Notes: generated from the letters alone by a model not told the origin. A DNA stretch of 64,000 bases from Deinococcus taeanensis (GCF_020229735.1 NZ_CP083455.1:2321001-2385000), one strand, 5' to 3'; shown: positions 22,832 to 31,783, numbered from the stretch's first letter. Numbers and translations: made by a program.

Positions 22832-24304
22832 ATGACGGAAGCAGTGAAGCCCGCCACGGCGGGCGCGAGAAAGGTGGGATTCATCAGCCTGGGGTGCCCG
22901 AAGGCGCTGGTGGACAGCGAGCGGATCCTGACCCAGCTGAGGATCGAAGGGTACGAGGTCGCGCCAAGTTACGAGGATGCCGACGCAGTCATCGTGAACA
23001 CCTGCGGGTTCATTACGCCCGCCGTGGAGGAGAGCCTCAGCGCGATCGGAGAAGCGCTGGACGCCACCGGGAAGGTCATCGTGACCGGGTGCCTGGGCGA
23101 GCGGCCGGACAAGATCATGGAGCGGCACCCGAAGGTCGCGGCCATCACCGGCAGCGAAGCAGTGGACGCCGTGATGGGGCACGTGCGGGAGCTGCTGCCC
23201 ATCGAGACGGACGCGTTCACGGGGCTGCTGCCGGTCGCGGCGCCCGGCATGCGGCCGGGGCTGGAAGGCGCACGGGCGGACCTGCTGGCGCCCAGCGTGA
23301 AACTCACGCCGCGGCACTACGCGTACGTGAAGATCGCCGAGGGCTGCAACCACACCTGCTCGTTCTGCATCATCCCGAAGCTCCGCGGCCTGCAGGTGTC
23401 ACGTGACGCGGGGGCCGTGCTGTACGAGGCGTACCGGCTGATTGCCGGCGGCACAAAAGAACTGATGATCATCTCGCAGGACACCAGTGCGTACGGCGTG
23501 GACGTCCGCTACCGCGAGAGTGAATTCCAGGGCGGGCAGGTGCGCGCCCACCTGACCGACCTCGCCGTGAAGCTCGGCGAGATGGGCGCGTGGGTGCGCA
23601 TGCATTACGTGTACCCGTACCCCCACGTGGAGAAGCTGGTGGAGCTCATGGCGGCCGGCAGGATCCTGCCGTACCTGGACGTTCCTCTGCAGCACGCCAG
23701 CCCCACGGTCCTGAAACGCATGCGGCGCCCCGGGGCCGGCCGGCAGCTGGACACCATCCGCCGCTGGCGGGAGATCTGCCCGGACCTGGTGATCCGCTCG
23801 ACGTTCATCGTGGGCTTTCCCGGCGAGACCGAGGAGGAGTTCCAGGAGCTGCTGACCTTCCTGGAAGACGCACGTCTGGACCGCGTGGGGGCTTTCGCGT
23901 ACAGCGACGTGGACGAGGCCGACGCCAACCGTCTGGACGGCGCGGTGCCCGAGGCGGTGAAGGAGGCGCGCCTGGCGCGGTTCATGGCGGTCGCGCAGCG
24001 CATCAGCGCTGAGAAGCTGGCCGAGAAGGTCGGCCGCGTGATGGACGTGATCATCGACGAGTTCAACGACGATGAGGACGATCTCGCAGGCACGAAGCTG
24101 ATCGGCCGCACGAAGGGCGACGCGCCGGGCATCGACGGGCAGGTGTACGTGTTTGCCGGGGACTTCGCCGGACAGGTGAAGATTGGGGACATCGTGCGGG
24201 TGCGGATCGAGGACAGTGACGAGTACGACCTGTACGGCGAAGTCGTGGAGCGGCCCGAGTGGCGGCCGAACGTACCGCAGCTGGGGCACTTCGGGAAGCA
24301 CTGA
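22832..24304 (+). CDS. rimO: Ribosomal protein S12 methylthiotransferase RimO
   Basis: 490-aa radical-SAM enzyme that methylthiolates the conserved Asp of ribosomal protein S12. The N-terminal UPF0004 domain has [15 protein letters not shown] and VNTCGF (its cluster cysteines). The radical-SAM CxxxCxxC is CNHTCSFC (C172, C176, C179). A C-terminal TRAM domain (about 420-485) binds RNA. The GCPK motif separates RimO from MiaB. A good AAGGAG precedes ATG 22832. Confidence 0.97.
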   Translation: MTEAVKPATAGARKVGFISLGCPKALVDSERILTQLRIEGYEVAPSYEDADAVIVNTCGFITPAVEESLSAIGEALDATGKVIVTGCLGERPDKIMERHPKVAAITGSEAVDAVMGHVRELLPIETDAFTGLLPVAAPGMRPGLEGARADLLAPSVKLTPRHYAYVKIAEGCNHTCSFCIIPKLRGLQVSRDAGAVLYEAYRLIAGGTKELMIISQDTSAYGVDVRYRESEFQGGQVRAHLTDLAVKLGEMGAWVRMHYVYPYPHVEKLVELMAAGRILPYLDVPLQHASPTVLKRMRRPGAGRQLDTIRRWREICPDLVIRSTFIVGFPGETEEEFQELLTFLEDARLDRVGAFAYSDVDEADANRLDGAVPEAVKEARLARFMAVAQRISAEKLAEKVGRVMDVIIDEFNDDEDDLAGTKLIGRTKGDAPGIDGQVYVFAGDFAGQVKIGDIVRVRIEDSDEYDLYGEVVERPEWRPNVPQLGHFGKH

Positions 24305-24372
24305 CCCCAGGCCGCGGCCTGCGCCGTGGGCAGCCACGGCGCCTTCGCAAGACGGCTGTGACGATTGTTCCC

Positions 24373-24378
24373 TACACT
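24373..24378 (+). promoter_or_regulatory. Leaderless -10 box of pilD (TACACT)
   Basis: TACACT with 6 nt to the GTG at 24385. Confidence 0.6.
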
Positions 24379-24384
24379 GCCGGG

Positions 24385-25500
24385 GTGACCCCTGACGTGC
24401 TTCTCGTGATTTTCGCCGGGCTGCTGGGCCTGCTGGTCGGCTCGTTCTCGAACGTGCTGATCTGGCGGCTGCCGCGCGGGGAGAACATTGCCTTTCCGCC
24501 CAGTCACTGCCCGAACTGCGATCACCGGCTGGGCGTCGTGGATCTGGTGCCGGTGCTGTCGTGGCTGAGTCTGGGCGGACAGTGCCGGTACTGCCGCGCG
24601 CCGATCAAGGCGCGGTACCCGGTGGTGGAACTGCTTACGGGCGTGGCGTACGCGGCGATTGCCGCGCTGTTCCCCCCGCTGGTGGTGGGGTGGGGCGCGC
24701 TGGGCCTGATGGTGCTGTTCACGATTCTGCTGGTGGGCAGCGCCATTGACCTGGACACGTACACCATTCCGGATGAGCTGACGCTGCCAGGCGTGGCGCT
24801 GGGCGTCCTGTTCGGCGCGCTGAACGGTCGCGCGGGGAGCGAGGGGCTGCCGGACCTGTCGGGTGCGGTGCAGGGCGCCGTGCTGGGCGCGGGTGTGGTG
24901 GTCGCGATCAACCAGTTCGGGTCGTGGGTGCTGCGCCGCTTCCGGGAGCGGTCGTACCCGGAGTTTCCGCTGGGGTACCAGCAGATCAGTCTGGGGCTGC
25001 TGGCGGGCGCGTGGCTGGGACCGTGGTGGGGGGCGGGCGCAGCGCTCGCTTCGGCACTGGTGAACGTGGCGGCGCGGCGGGTGGTGCGCGTGCCGGAAAC
25101 CGTGACGCTGGGCGGGGCGCTGGTCAGCGTGATGCTGGGCAGTGCCGGGTACGGCGGCGGCCTGATCCTGATGGTGCAGGGGGCGCTGGCGGCGGCGGGC
25201 GTGACGGCGCTGGTATGCGGCGTGTACTGGTGGCTGCACTGGCGCCGGTATGGGGAGGACACCACAGGGGACGACACGCAGGTGGACGCGAGCGCCATGG
25301 GTTTCGGGGACGTGAAGCTTGCCGCGGTGATCGGGGCTTTCCTGGGCTGGGAGCGGCTGCTGCTGGCGCTGGTGGTGGCGGTGTTTGCCGGAGCAGTGTT
25401 CGGGGTGGTGCAGCTGGCGTCGCGCCGCGAGAACCGCGTGAAGTTCGGGCCGTTCCTGGCGCTGGGGGCGGTGGTGGCCCTGCTGTGGGGGGCGCCCTGA
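24385..25500 (+). CDS. pilD: Type IV prepilin peptidase (PilD/A24)
   Basis: 371-aa integral membrane aspartyl peptidase that cleaves and N-methylates type IV prepilins; pili in Deinococcus-Thermus are tied to natural transformation. The cytoplasmic zinc domain has CPNC and CRYC (C42, C45, C67, C70). The catalytic Asp residues are in DLDTYTIPDE and GFGDVKL. The two catalytic segments are separated by an unusually long block (about 170 aa with several hydrophobic stretches), so the protein is longer than the usual 250-290 aa. GTG 24385 is chosen because TACACT lies 6 nt upstream. No pilin gene is nearby. Confidence 0.94.
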   Translation: MTPDVLLVIFAGLLGLLVGSFSNVLIWRLPRGENIAFPPSHCPNCDHRLGVVDLVPVLSWLSLGGQCRYCRAPIKARYPVVELLTGVAYAAIAALFPPLVVGWGALGLMVLFTILLVGSAIDLDTYTIPDELTLPGVALGVLFGALNGRAGSEGLPDLSGAVQGAVLGAGVVVAINQFGSWVLRRFRERSYPEFPLGYQQISLGLLAGAWLGPWWGAGAALASALVNVAARRVVRVPETVTLGGALVSVMLGSAGYGGGLILMVQGALAAAGVTALVCGVYWWLHWRRYGEDTTGDDTQVDASAMGFGDVKLAAVIGAFLGWERLLLALVVAVFAGAVFGVVQLASRRENRVKFGPFLALGAVVALLWGAP

Positions 25501-25527
25501 TCAGCGGGTACCGCGGGATGCTGGGCC

Positions 25528-25592
25528 TGTAATCCACAGAGGCGGGGGGACCAGGCGTCGGCTGCCCGGTCCCCCCGCCTCTGTGGATTACA
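25528..25592. terminator. Perfect 25-bp inverted repeat between convergent genes
   Basis: Arms 25528-25552 and 25568-25592 are exactly complementary over 25 bp with a 15-nt loop. The left arm is downstream of pilD; the right arm includes the stop codon and last codon of the CHRD-like gene on the minus strand. No U-tract follows. It likely ends transcription from both sides. Confidence 0.8.
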
Positions 25593-26025
25593 TCTTGACG
25601 CTGGTGCAGCTCACGCCGGCGTCGGCGGGGGTGCCGGCGGCGTCGCTGGCGGTGTGAATGTTGTAGTACGTGGCGTTCATGACGTCGGCAGTGGGGGCGT
25701 TGCCCATCAGGGTCAGCATGCCCATCGCGTCGGTCCGGCCGACCATCTTGCTGCTCATGATGGGCGCGCCGGCGCTGCTGCAGGGGTCGGTGCTCGCGGT
25801 GCCCTGCAGGTGGTAGTGCGCGACGTAATAGGTGTTGGGCGCGAGGCCGGACACGCGGGCGGTGGTCATGACCATGGCGGCGTCCCGCTGGACGGTGACG
25901 GTACCGCTGGAGTTCAGGGCGCCACCGGCGGGCTGTTTGCCGAGCGTGTAGTTCATGGGGGTGGCCATCATGGCGCAGGAACCCAGGGCAAGGGACAGGG
26001 CGGACACGAGCAGCGTCTTGTTCAT
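25588..26025 (-). CDS. CHRD-like secreted lipoprotein
   Basis: 145 aa. The signal peptide MNKTLLVSALSLALGSC ends in a plausible lipobox (LGSC). The mature part is a beta-rich domain with VSGLAPNTYYVAHYHLQG, DPCSSAGAPI and ATYYNIHTASDAAG, the pattern seen in CHRD and Cu/Zn-SOD-like folds (HxH in one strand, YYNIH in a later one). The full set of SOD copper ligands is not convincing, so enzyme activity is not claimed. GGAGG lies 6 nt before the ATG. Its stop codon is inside the 25-bp inverted repeat. Confidence 0.85.
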   Translation of the reverse strand: MNKTLLVSALSLALGSCAMMATPMNYTLGKQPAGGALNSSGTVTVQRDAAMVMTTARVSGLAPNTYYVAHYHLQGTASTDPCSSAGAPIMSSKMVGRTDAMGMLTLMGNAPTADVMNATYYNIHTASDAAGTPADAGVSCTSVKM

Positions 26026-26078
26026 GGTGAACCTCCGTGGTTGGTTGTTGCGTGGGCAGTGTGTGCCTGCGCGCGCTG

Positions 26079-26104
26079 CAAAGAGTGTTGGATGTCACTC
26101 TTTG
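26079..26104. promoter_or_regulatory. Perfect 9-bp inverted repeat, candidate operator
   Basis: CAAAGAGTG and CACTCTTTG (26079-26087, 26096-26104) flank an 8-bp spacer in the intergenic region of the divergent CHRD-like and aldehyde dehydrogenase genes. Spacing and composition suit a dimeric helix-turn-helix repressor. A TATACT box at 26147-26152 could serve the dehydrogenase. Confidence 0.5.
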
Positions 26105-26206
26105 TGACGGCTGCCTGAAGGAGCTCTCAAGGACAGATGCGGGGTTTATACTGAGTGCAAGTTCCTGCTTCTCCTGCGCCGCTCCTCCCTCCTGCCGAGG
26201 TGTGCC

Positions 26207-27655
26207 ATGACCCACTTTCCGCCGCCGCCCAATCCCGACCTGCAGGCGCTGTTCGAGCGGCAGCGCGCCCACCGCTGGACCGCCGCCCGCAGCACCGCCG
26301 CGCAGCGTCAGGCGCTCCTGCGCCGCTTTCACGACGCCCTCCGCGCCCACCGCGTGCCCCTGGCCGACGCGCTGCGCGCCGACCTGGGCAAAAGCCGCGC
26401 CGAAGCGGAAATCACCGAGCTGCACCCGGTGCTGGAAGAAATTCAGCATGCGATCCGGCACCTGCCGCGCTGGATGGCGCCGCGCTCCGTCAGGACCCCT
26501 GCGGCGCTGGCGGGCGCCCGTAGTGAGATTCAGGCGCAGGCGCGCGGCGTGACGCTGATCCTGAGCCCCTGGAACTACCCGGTCAACCTGGCGCTCGCTC
26601 CCCTCGTGGCGAGCCTCGCGGCGGGCAATACCGTGATCCTCAAGCCCAGCGAGAAGGCCCCACACGTTGCCCAGGCCCTCGCGGACCTGCTGGGCACCAC
26701 CTTCGACCCGGCATTGGTGGCCGTGGTGCAGGGCGACGCGGCCACCGCGCGTGCCCTGACCGATCTGCCTTTCAATCACCTGTTCTTTACGGGCAGCGCG
26801 GCGGTGGGCCGGCAGGTGATGTGCGCCGCCGCCGCCCACCTCACGCCCGTGACCCTGGAACTGGGCGGCAAGAGCCCCGCGCTGATCGACGCGAGCGCGG
26901 ACGTGCGGCGCAGCGCCGAGCGAATCGCCTGGGGCAAACTGCTGAACGCCGGCCAGACCTGCGTCGCCCCGGATTACGTGCTTGTGCCCTCACAGCAGCG
27001 CGACGCGCTGATCCTGGCGCTCGATGAGGTCATTGCCCGCCGGTACGGAGACCGGGCGTGGCTGCGTGCCGGGCCGGACTACGGCCGCATGGTGGACACG
27101 GCCAGCGTCGAGCGGCTCGAACGTCTGACCCGCCAGAGCGTGCAGCAGGGCGCCCGGATCGCGCTCGGCGGTGAGTTCAGCGGCGCGGAACGGTTTATCT
27201 CCCCCACCGTGGTGACGGACGTAACGCCCGACATGCCCCTGATGCAGGAAGAACTGTTCGGGCCGGTCCTGCCCGTGCTGACGTACGACACGCTCGACGA
27301 GGCGCTCGCCCTGATCCGCCGTCTGGACGCCCCGCTGGCCCTGTACCTGTTCACGGAAGATGACGCCGTGACCCGCCGCGTGCAGCAGGACACCACCAGC
27401 GGCGGAATGGTGGTGAACGGCACGGTCGTGCATCTCATCAACCCGAACCTGCCCTTCGGCGGCGTTGGTCCCAGCGGCATGGGCAGCTACCACGGCGAGC
27501 ACGGCTTCCGGACCTTCAGTCATGAGCGGGCGGTGCTGGTGGAGCCCGCGCGCAGCCCGGTGCGGTTCATGTACCCGCCGTACGGGCGGCCCGGCCCGCG
27601 CCTGGTCGCGTGGGCGCTGCGGCTCCTGGAACGCCAGCGCGGCCCGCGCGAATGA
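26207..27655 (+). CDS. Aldehyde dehydrogenase, class 3-like
   Basis: 482-aa NAD(P)-dependent enzyme oxidising aldehydes to acids. The catalytic Cys252 lies in NAGQTCVAPDY and the general base Glu218 in LELGGKSP. The cofactor region is LSPWNYPVNLALAPLVASLAAGNTVILKPSE. The C-terminal FGGVGPSGMGSYHGEHGFRTFSH is typical of the ALDH3/CalB group, which often acts on fatty or aromatic aldehydes. GAGGTGTGCC lies before the ATG. Its stop overlaps the start of mobA (ATGA). Confidence 0.96.
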   Translation: MTHFPPPPNPDLQALFERQRAHRWTAARSTAAQRQALLRRFHDALRAHRVPLADALRADLGKSRAEAEITELHPVLEEIQHAIRHLPRWMAPRSVRTPAALAGARSEIQAQARGVTLILSPWNYPVNLALAPLVASLAAGNTVILKPSEKAPHVAQALADLLGTTFDPALVAVVQGDAATARALTDLPFNHLFFTGSAAVGRQVMCAAAAHLTPVTLELGGKSPALIDASADVRRSAERIAWGKLLNAGQTCVAPDYVLVPSQQRDALILALDEVIARRYGDRAWLRAGPDYGRMVDTASVERLERLTRQSVQQGARIALGGEFSGAERFISPTVVTDVTPDMPLMQEELFGPVLPVLTYDTLDEALALIRRLDAPLALYLFTEDDAVTRRVQQDTTSGGMVVNGTVVHLINPNLPFGGVGPSGMGSYHGEHGFRTFSHERAVLVEPARSPVRFMYPPYGRPGPRLVAWALRLLERQRGPRE

Positions 27656-28215
27656 CCGGCAGCGACTGTCCCTTCAGCGCCGCAGTCACGGCGGGCGGGC
27701 AATCCAGCCGTTTCGGGTCCGACAAGGCCCTGGCCCTGCTGAACGGTCAGACGCTGCTGGAACGGGTGTGCGCCAGCCTCGCCGGGTGCAGGACGCGGCT
27801 GCTGGTCGCTCCGCCGGGCCGGTACGTCCTGAGCGGCTGGCAGGCGGTGCCGGACACCCGGCCCGGCGAAGGGCCGCTGGGCGGACTGGAGGCGGCGCTG
27901 CGCGCCGCGCCGGACGGCTGGGTGGCGTTCGCAGGCGTGGATATGCCCTTTCTGACCGAGGCGTACTGGGCGGCGCTCTGGGCGGCGCGCACGCCGGGCG
28001 CCCTGAGCGTGCAGGCGCTGAACGGCGAGGGCCGCGCGCAGCCGCTCGCTGCGCTGTACCACACGGGCCTGCGCGAGCGGGTCACGGCGCAGCTGAATGC
28101 CGGAGAACGCCGGCTACGGCAGGCCGCGCCGCCCGCCCAGGTGGTGACGGTCGCGGGCCTGCCCGTGAGCGCCCTGCGGAACGTGAACACCCCGGCAGAC
28201 CTGAACGGGTCCTGA
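27652..28215 (+). CDS. mobA: Molybdenum cofactor guanylyltransferase MobA
   Basis: 187 aa. The nucleotide-binding N-terminus AAVTAGGQSSRFGSDKALALLNGQTLLERV and the metal site VDMPFL identify the MobA/NTP-transferase fold; NVNTPADL near the C-terminus is the family end motif. The first GG pair and Lys of the LAGGxSxRMGxDK motif are kept, though the usual LAGG is VTAGG. It links GMP to molybdopterin. ATG 27652 overlaps the aldehyde dehydrogenase stop, so the two are coupled. Confidence 0.92.
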   Translation: MTGSDCPFSAAVTAGGQSSRFGSDKALALLNGQTLLERVCASLAGCRTRLLVAPPGRYVLSGWQAVPDTRPGEGPLGGLEAALRAAPDGWVAFAGVDMPFLTEAYWAALWAARTPGALSVQALNGEGRAQPLAALYHTGLRERVTAQLNAGERRLRQAAPPAQVVTVAGLPVSALRNVNTPADLNGS

Positions 28216-28289
28216 GTGAGTGGTTCGTGGAGACCCAGAGCCACCGACCGGGCGACCTGGTCAGGGCTGACCCGGCCCCGGAGGAACGC

Positions 28290-28781
28290 TCAGCCGTACC
28301 TGGCCTTGTGCTCGCGCTTCAGCCGGGCGTACGCCTCGTTCGCTTCGGCTTCCTGCCATTTCGCGCGGAAGATCAGGGCCGATTCGGCCTTCACCGGGTC
28401 CTCCGGGTCGCGGGGACGTTCTGCGCGGCCGTGCGCGCCGCTCTGCCCTTTCTTCTCCTCCGGCACGGGTCCCTCGTACTTCCGGCCGCCCCGGTGGTTC
28501 GCGTACCGGCGCGCACGGGTGTAGCCCATCTGCAGGAACTTGCGGGCCATGTCGGCACCCACGAAATCCCCGGCTTTCAGGTACGCCAGGAACATCCCGT
28601 ACAGCGTGTCGCTGCTGGTTCTCGCCAGGTCGGGCGTGGCGAAACGCCAGTGGGGCAGCAGTTCACCCTTGTACGGCTGCACAAGCAGCACGCCCTGCTC
28701 TCCCACGCCCACCCGGTACAGTTCCGGCTGGGCGCGCAGGTCGAGCGCGGCGTAATTCAGGGAGTAATCAAATTTCGGCAC
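28290..28781 (-). CDS. DUF4385 family protein
   Basis: 163 aa. The sequence FDYSLNYAALDLRAQPELYRVGVGEQGVLLVQPYKGELLPHWRF and FVGADMARKFLQMGYTRARRYANHRGGRKY follow the DUF4385 consensus closely. The family has no known function and no signal or membrane segment. GTG at 28781 has AGGAGG about 5 nt upstream. It is convergent with mobA. Confidence 0.9.
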   Translation of the reverse strand: MPKFDYSLNYAALDLRAQPELYRVGVGEQGVLLVQPYKGELLPHWRFATPDLARTSSDTLYGMFLAYLKAGDFVGADMARKFLQMGYTRARRYANHRGGRKYEGPVPEEKKGQSGAHGRAERPRDPEDPVKAESALIFRAKWQEAEANEAYARLKREHKARYG

Positions 28782-28803
28782 CCGCCCTCCTGACTCCAGA
28801 GGG

Positions 28804-28822
28804 CGCCCGGAACGGCCGGGCG
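28804..28822 (-). terminator. Hairpin after dps
   Basis: CGCCCGG/CCGGGCG (28804-28810, 28816-28822) pair perfectly over 5 nt, 38 nt downstream of the dps stop on the minus strand. No U-tract. Confidence 0.5.
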
Positions 28823-28859
28823 ACCCTGCGCTGTCCGGGTCCGCCGTGACGGCAGGCCT

Positions 28860-29480
28860 TCAGTTCATGCGGTCGTCGTCCATCATTGCCTGCAGCATCC
28901 AGCGGATCTTGTCGCTGGTGGCGGCGTACCCGTTGTACATGTCGGCCGTGGCGGGGTCGTTGGCGTCGTCCACCGTCTGGCTGTCGTCGCGGTAGCCGCG
29001 GCTGACGCGCGTCAGGTCCGCGACAAGGTCCGCCACCTGCGTCCGCGCGTCACGGACGGTCTCGGTGGGCACCTGCACCACGGTGTAGCGCTGGATGTCG
29101 CTGGGCGCGGCAATGGGGCTGCCGCCCAGGGCCACAAGCCGCTCGGCCTGCTCGTCGATGCTGGGGAAGATCTCGGCAATGAACTCGTCGTACGCGAGGT
29201 GCAGGTCCCGGAAGAAGCGCCCGCGGATATCCCAGTGGTACTTCTTGAATTTCAGGTACAGGCTGATGGACGTCGCCAGGTTGCGCTGCAGGGTCTCGGC
29301 AACCGTGCCGAACTCCCCCTCCGTGAGGTAGTTGTGGTCCACCAGGGCGTTGTTCGTGGTGTTCAGGTGCGCGGCGTCCGCGCTGGCCTGACCGGTCGAG
29401 CGGCCGGCCGGGGCTTTGCCGTCACTGGTCGCCTGGGTGGGCGCGGGTTTCTTCGGGGCGGCCTTGCTCTTCTTGGTCAT
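28860..29480 (-). CDS. dps: DNA-protecting ferritin Dps (Dps1 type)
   Basis: 206 aa, close to D. radiodurans Dps1 in length and pattern. The Lys/Pro/Ala-rich N-terminus (MTKKSKAAPKKPAP) is the DNA-binding tail. The four-helix ferritin core has the ferroxidase set split across subunits: H in KKYHWDIRGRFFRDLHLAYDEF (H, H, D) and E in IDEQAERLVALGG. The C-terminal extension ends DKIRWMLQAMMDDDRMN. It stores iron, blocks Fenton chemistry and compacts DNA. TACGGT lies 6 nt before the ATG, so the mRNA is probably leaderless. Confidence 0.97.
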   Translation of the reverse strand: MTKKSKAAPKKPAPTQATSDGKAPAGRSTGQASADAAHLNTTNNALVDHNYLTEGEFGTVAETLQRNLATSISLYLKFKKYHWDIRGRFFRDLHLAYDEFIAEIFPSIDEQAERLVALGGSPIAAPSDIQRYTVVQVPTETVRDARTQVADLVADLTRVSRGYRDDSQTVDDANDPATADMYNGYAATSDKIRWMLQAMMDDDRMN

Positions 29481-29486
29481 GCGGTC

Positions 29487-29492
29487 ACCGTA
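29487..29492 (-). promoter_or_regulatory. Leaderless -10 box of dps (TACGGT)
   Basis: TACGGT on the minus strand, 6 nt from the ATG at 29480. Confidence 0.6.
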
Positions 29493-29528
29493 CCGCCGGG
29501 CGGCCGGGGGCGCCCATACGGGTTTCCT

Positions 29529-30430
29529 TCACCCTTGCGCCGTGAACAGCAGCCGGTTGCCGGTGACGGTCATGGTCACGCGCTCCGCTTCGAGCAGCTC
29601 GGTCAGGTGCGCGCTGACAACCGCGCGGTTCAGCACGACCGCGCCCGGCTCGCGCATCTGCACGCCCAGCGCGTCACACACCCGCGCCAGCAGCTCATCC
29701 ACACCCGCCACGCCCGCCCGCACGGCCCCCTCGACTGCGGCCGTGGTCCGGCTGTACGCCTCCAGGTTGGCGCGCACCAGTGCGCCCAGGTCCGCTTCCG
29801 GGGCCCCGTGGCCGGGCAGCGTGACCCCCACCCCCTCCAGTTCGCCCAGGCGCGCCGCGGCCTCCTTCTGCAACGCGGAATCCTGGCAGAACGTCAGGGG
29901 GTGCTTTGCCAGGGCGTCCGGGCCGAACAGGGCGTCCGCCGCGTACAGGACCTCACCCACCCGCACGGCGTACATCATGCTGGCGTGCCCGGCCACCTCA
30001 ATCAGTTCCAGGTTCACCCCGCCAATGCGGGTCAGGCCGGGCTCCGGCGCGAGCCGGGCCGGGCTGGGCGGCGCGAGCAGGAACTTGTTCTGCAGCGCCC
30101 GGGGGGCCTCGCCCCGAAGAGCCCCACGGGTTCGAGGATCGGGTACGTGATGAGGGCGTCCTCCAGCGGCGGCGCGAACACCTTCAGCTCCGGGAAGCGC
30201 TTCAGGATGAAGGCGTTGCCGCCATGATGGTCCGCGTGGCTGTGCGTGTTCAGGATCCCGCTGGGGTTCAGGCCCAGGGTCTCCAGCGCGCGCAGCAGCT
30301 TGCGGGCGTGCCCGTCGTCCAGACCGGTGTCCACCAGCAGCGCTGCGCCGCGCCCGTCCTCGATCACCAGGCTGTTCACGGCGCCCGGCAGGTAGTGCAC
30401 GCCGGGCGCCAGGAGGGTCAGGCTGCTCAT
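29529..30430 (-). pseudogene. MBL-fold metallo-hydrolase, frameshifted in this sequence
   Basis: The 5' part (30430 to about 30107) encodes MSSLTLLAPGVHYLPGAVNSLVIED, LLVDTGLDDG and the metal motif THSHADHHGG. The 3' part (about 30104 to 29529) continues in another frame with VNLELIEVAGHASMMYAVRVGEVLYAADALFG and LPGHGAPEADL. Both parts are needed for the zinc site. The break falls at a G6 tract (30101-30106; C6 on the coding strand); adding one base restores the peptide ARPPRALQNKFL. It may be a homopolymer sequencing error or a true mutation. TACGCT lies 7 nt before the ATG. It is divergent from an MFS gene. Confidence 0.85.
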
Positions 30431-30437
30431 GCGGGAC

Positions 30438-30443
30438 AGCGTA
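30438..30443 (-). promoter_or_regulatory. Leaderless -10 box of the MBL gene (TACGCT)
   Basis: TACGCT on the minus strand, 7 nt from the ATG at 30430; it forms a compact back-to-back pair with the box at 30468. Confidence 0.6.
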
Positions 30444-30467
30444 CCCCCGCGCGGCGCGGGGCGGGTG

Positions 30468-30473
30468 TAGCCT
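30468..30473 (+). promoter_or_regulatory. Leaderless -10 box of the MFS gene (TAGCCT)
   Basis: TAGCCT, 7 nt from the GTG at 30481. Confidence 0.6.
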
Positions 30474-30480
30474 GCCCGGC

Positions 30481-31731
30481 GTGAGTGCGCCTGCCCCTGT
30501 GACCGTTCCGCCCGCGCCGGACCCGGCGCCGTTCCGGCTGTCCGCGGCGCAGCAGGGACTGATCGCATCGAACTTCCTGATGTGGGGCGGGTTCTTCGCC
30601 GTGATTCCGCTAGTGACCGTGCACTTCAGCGGGCCCACGGCGCACGGGGGGCTGGGGTGGAGCGCCGCGAGCGTGGGTCTGGTGCTGGGCCTGCGGCAGG
30701 TGACGCAGCAGGGCCTGACGGTGTTCGGCGGAGCGTGGTCCGACCGGCTGGGTCCCAAACCGCTCATTCTGGCCGGGTGCCTGCTGCGCACGCTCGGGTT
30801 CGCGTGGATGGGCTTTACCGACACCCTGCCGGTGCTGCTGGCCGCCGCGACCCTGGCCGGCGTGGGCGGCGGTCTGTTCGACGCGCCCAAAAGCGCAGCG
30901 ATCACCCAGGTGACTCCAGCCGGGCACCGCACCCGGATGTTCAGCCTGACCAGCCTGTCCGGAAACGCCGGCATGGTGACAGGCCCGCTGATCGGCGCGG
31001 CGCTGCTGGGACTGAGTTTCCGTACGGCGGCCCTCGCGGCGGCCAGCGTGTACCTGCTGGCCGCCGTGGTGCTGGCCGTCACGCTGCCGCACCTGCGGCC
31101 TGAACGTGGCGCGGGCCGCAGCCTGGACGGCCTGCGGGTGGCGGCGCAGAACACCCGCTTCCGGCGGTTCACGCTGGTGCTGATCGGGTACTTCATCCTC
31201 AGCACGCAGATCAACGTGGCGGTCACCCTGAAAGCCATCGCGCTGGCGGGCGAAAGCGCCACCGGCCCGCTGTACGGGCTGTCCGCCGGCCTGGCGGTGG
31301 CGCTGCAGTACCCACTGCTGCGGGCCGTGGAACGGTTCCTGCCGACCCGGGCGGCGCTGGTGGCGGCGGTGGCGCTGGTGGGCCTGAGCCTGGGTCTGAT
31401 GAGCCTCGCTACGTCGTTTCCGGCGCTGCTGGCGTGCGTGGCGCTGTACTCGCTGGGCACCATGACGGTGTATCCCACCCAGCAGACCCTCACGTCGCGG
31501 TTCGCGCCGCCGGAGCGGGTGGGCAGTTACTTCGGGTTCTCCGCGATCAGCCTGGGCGTGGGCGGCGCGGTGGGCAGCGTGCTGGGCGGCGCCCTCGTGG
31601 ACGCCGGCGCCCGGGCGGGTGTGCCGGCCCTGCCGTGGGTCACGCTGGCCGTGATCGGGCTGTTCACGGCGCTGGGCCTGCACTGGGCGCTGCAGGGAAT
31701 GGACGCGCCGGGCGAGGCCGCCCAGGCCTGA
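30481..31731 (+). CDS. MFS transporter, MdtH-like multidrug efflux group
   Basis: 416 aa, about 12 membrane helices. The loop 2-3 motif A is GGAWSDRLGPKPLIL, and helix 5 has GNAGMVTGPLIGAAL, the motif C pattern of drug:H+ antiporters. The start is GTG 30481, 7 nt after TAGCCT. It is divergent from the MBL hydrolase with only 50 bp between starts, so both may share control. Substrate unknown. Confidence 0.92.
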   Translation: MSAPAPVTVPPAPDPAPFRLSAAQQGLIASNFLMWGGFFAVIPLVTVHFSGPTAHGGLGWSAASVGLVLGLRQVTQQGLTVFGGAWSDRLGPKPLILAGCLLRTLGFAWMGFTDTLPVLLAAATLAGVGGGLFDAPKSAAITQVTPAGHRTRMFSLTSLSGNAGMVTGPLIGAALLGLSFRTAALAAASVYLLAAVVLAVTLPHLRPERGAGRSLDGLRVAAQNTRFRRFTLVLIGYFILSTQINVAVTLKAIALAGESATGPLYGLSAGLAVALQYPLLRAVERFLPTRAALVAAVALVGLSLGLMSLATSFPALLACVALYSLGTMTVYPTQQTLTSRFAPPERVGSYFGFSAISLGVGGAVGSVLGGALVDAGARAGVPALPWVTLAVIGLFTALGLHWALQGMDAPGEAAQA

Positions 31732-31745
31732 CGGGAAGGCAGGTC

Positions 31746-31783
31746 AGGAGGAGGGCCACGCCCCAGGGAGCCGCCCTCCTCCT
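31746..31783. terminator. Convergent terminator hairpin
   Basis: AGGAGGAGGGC/GCCCTCCTCCT (31746-31756, 31773-31783) pair perfectly over 16 nt, followed by TCTTCG. It lies between the convergent MFS and S41 genes. Confidence 0.7.
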
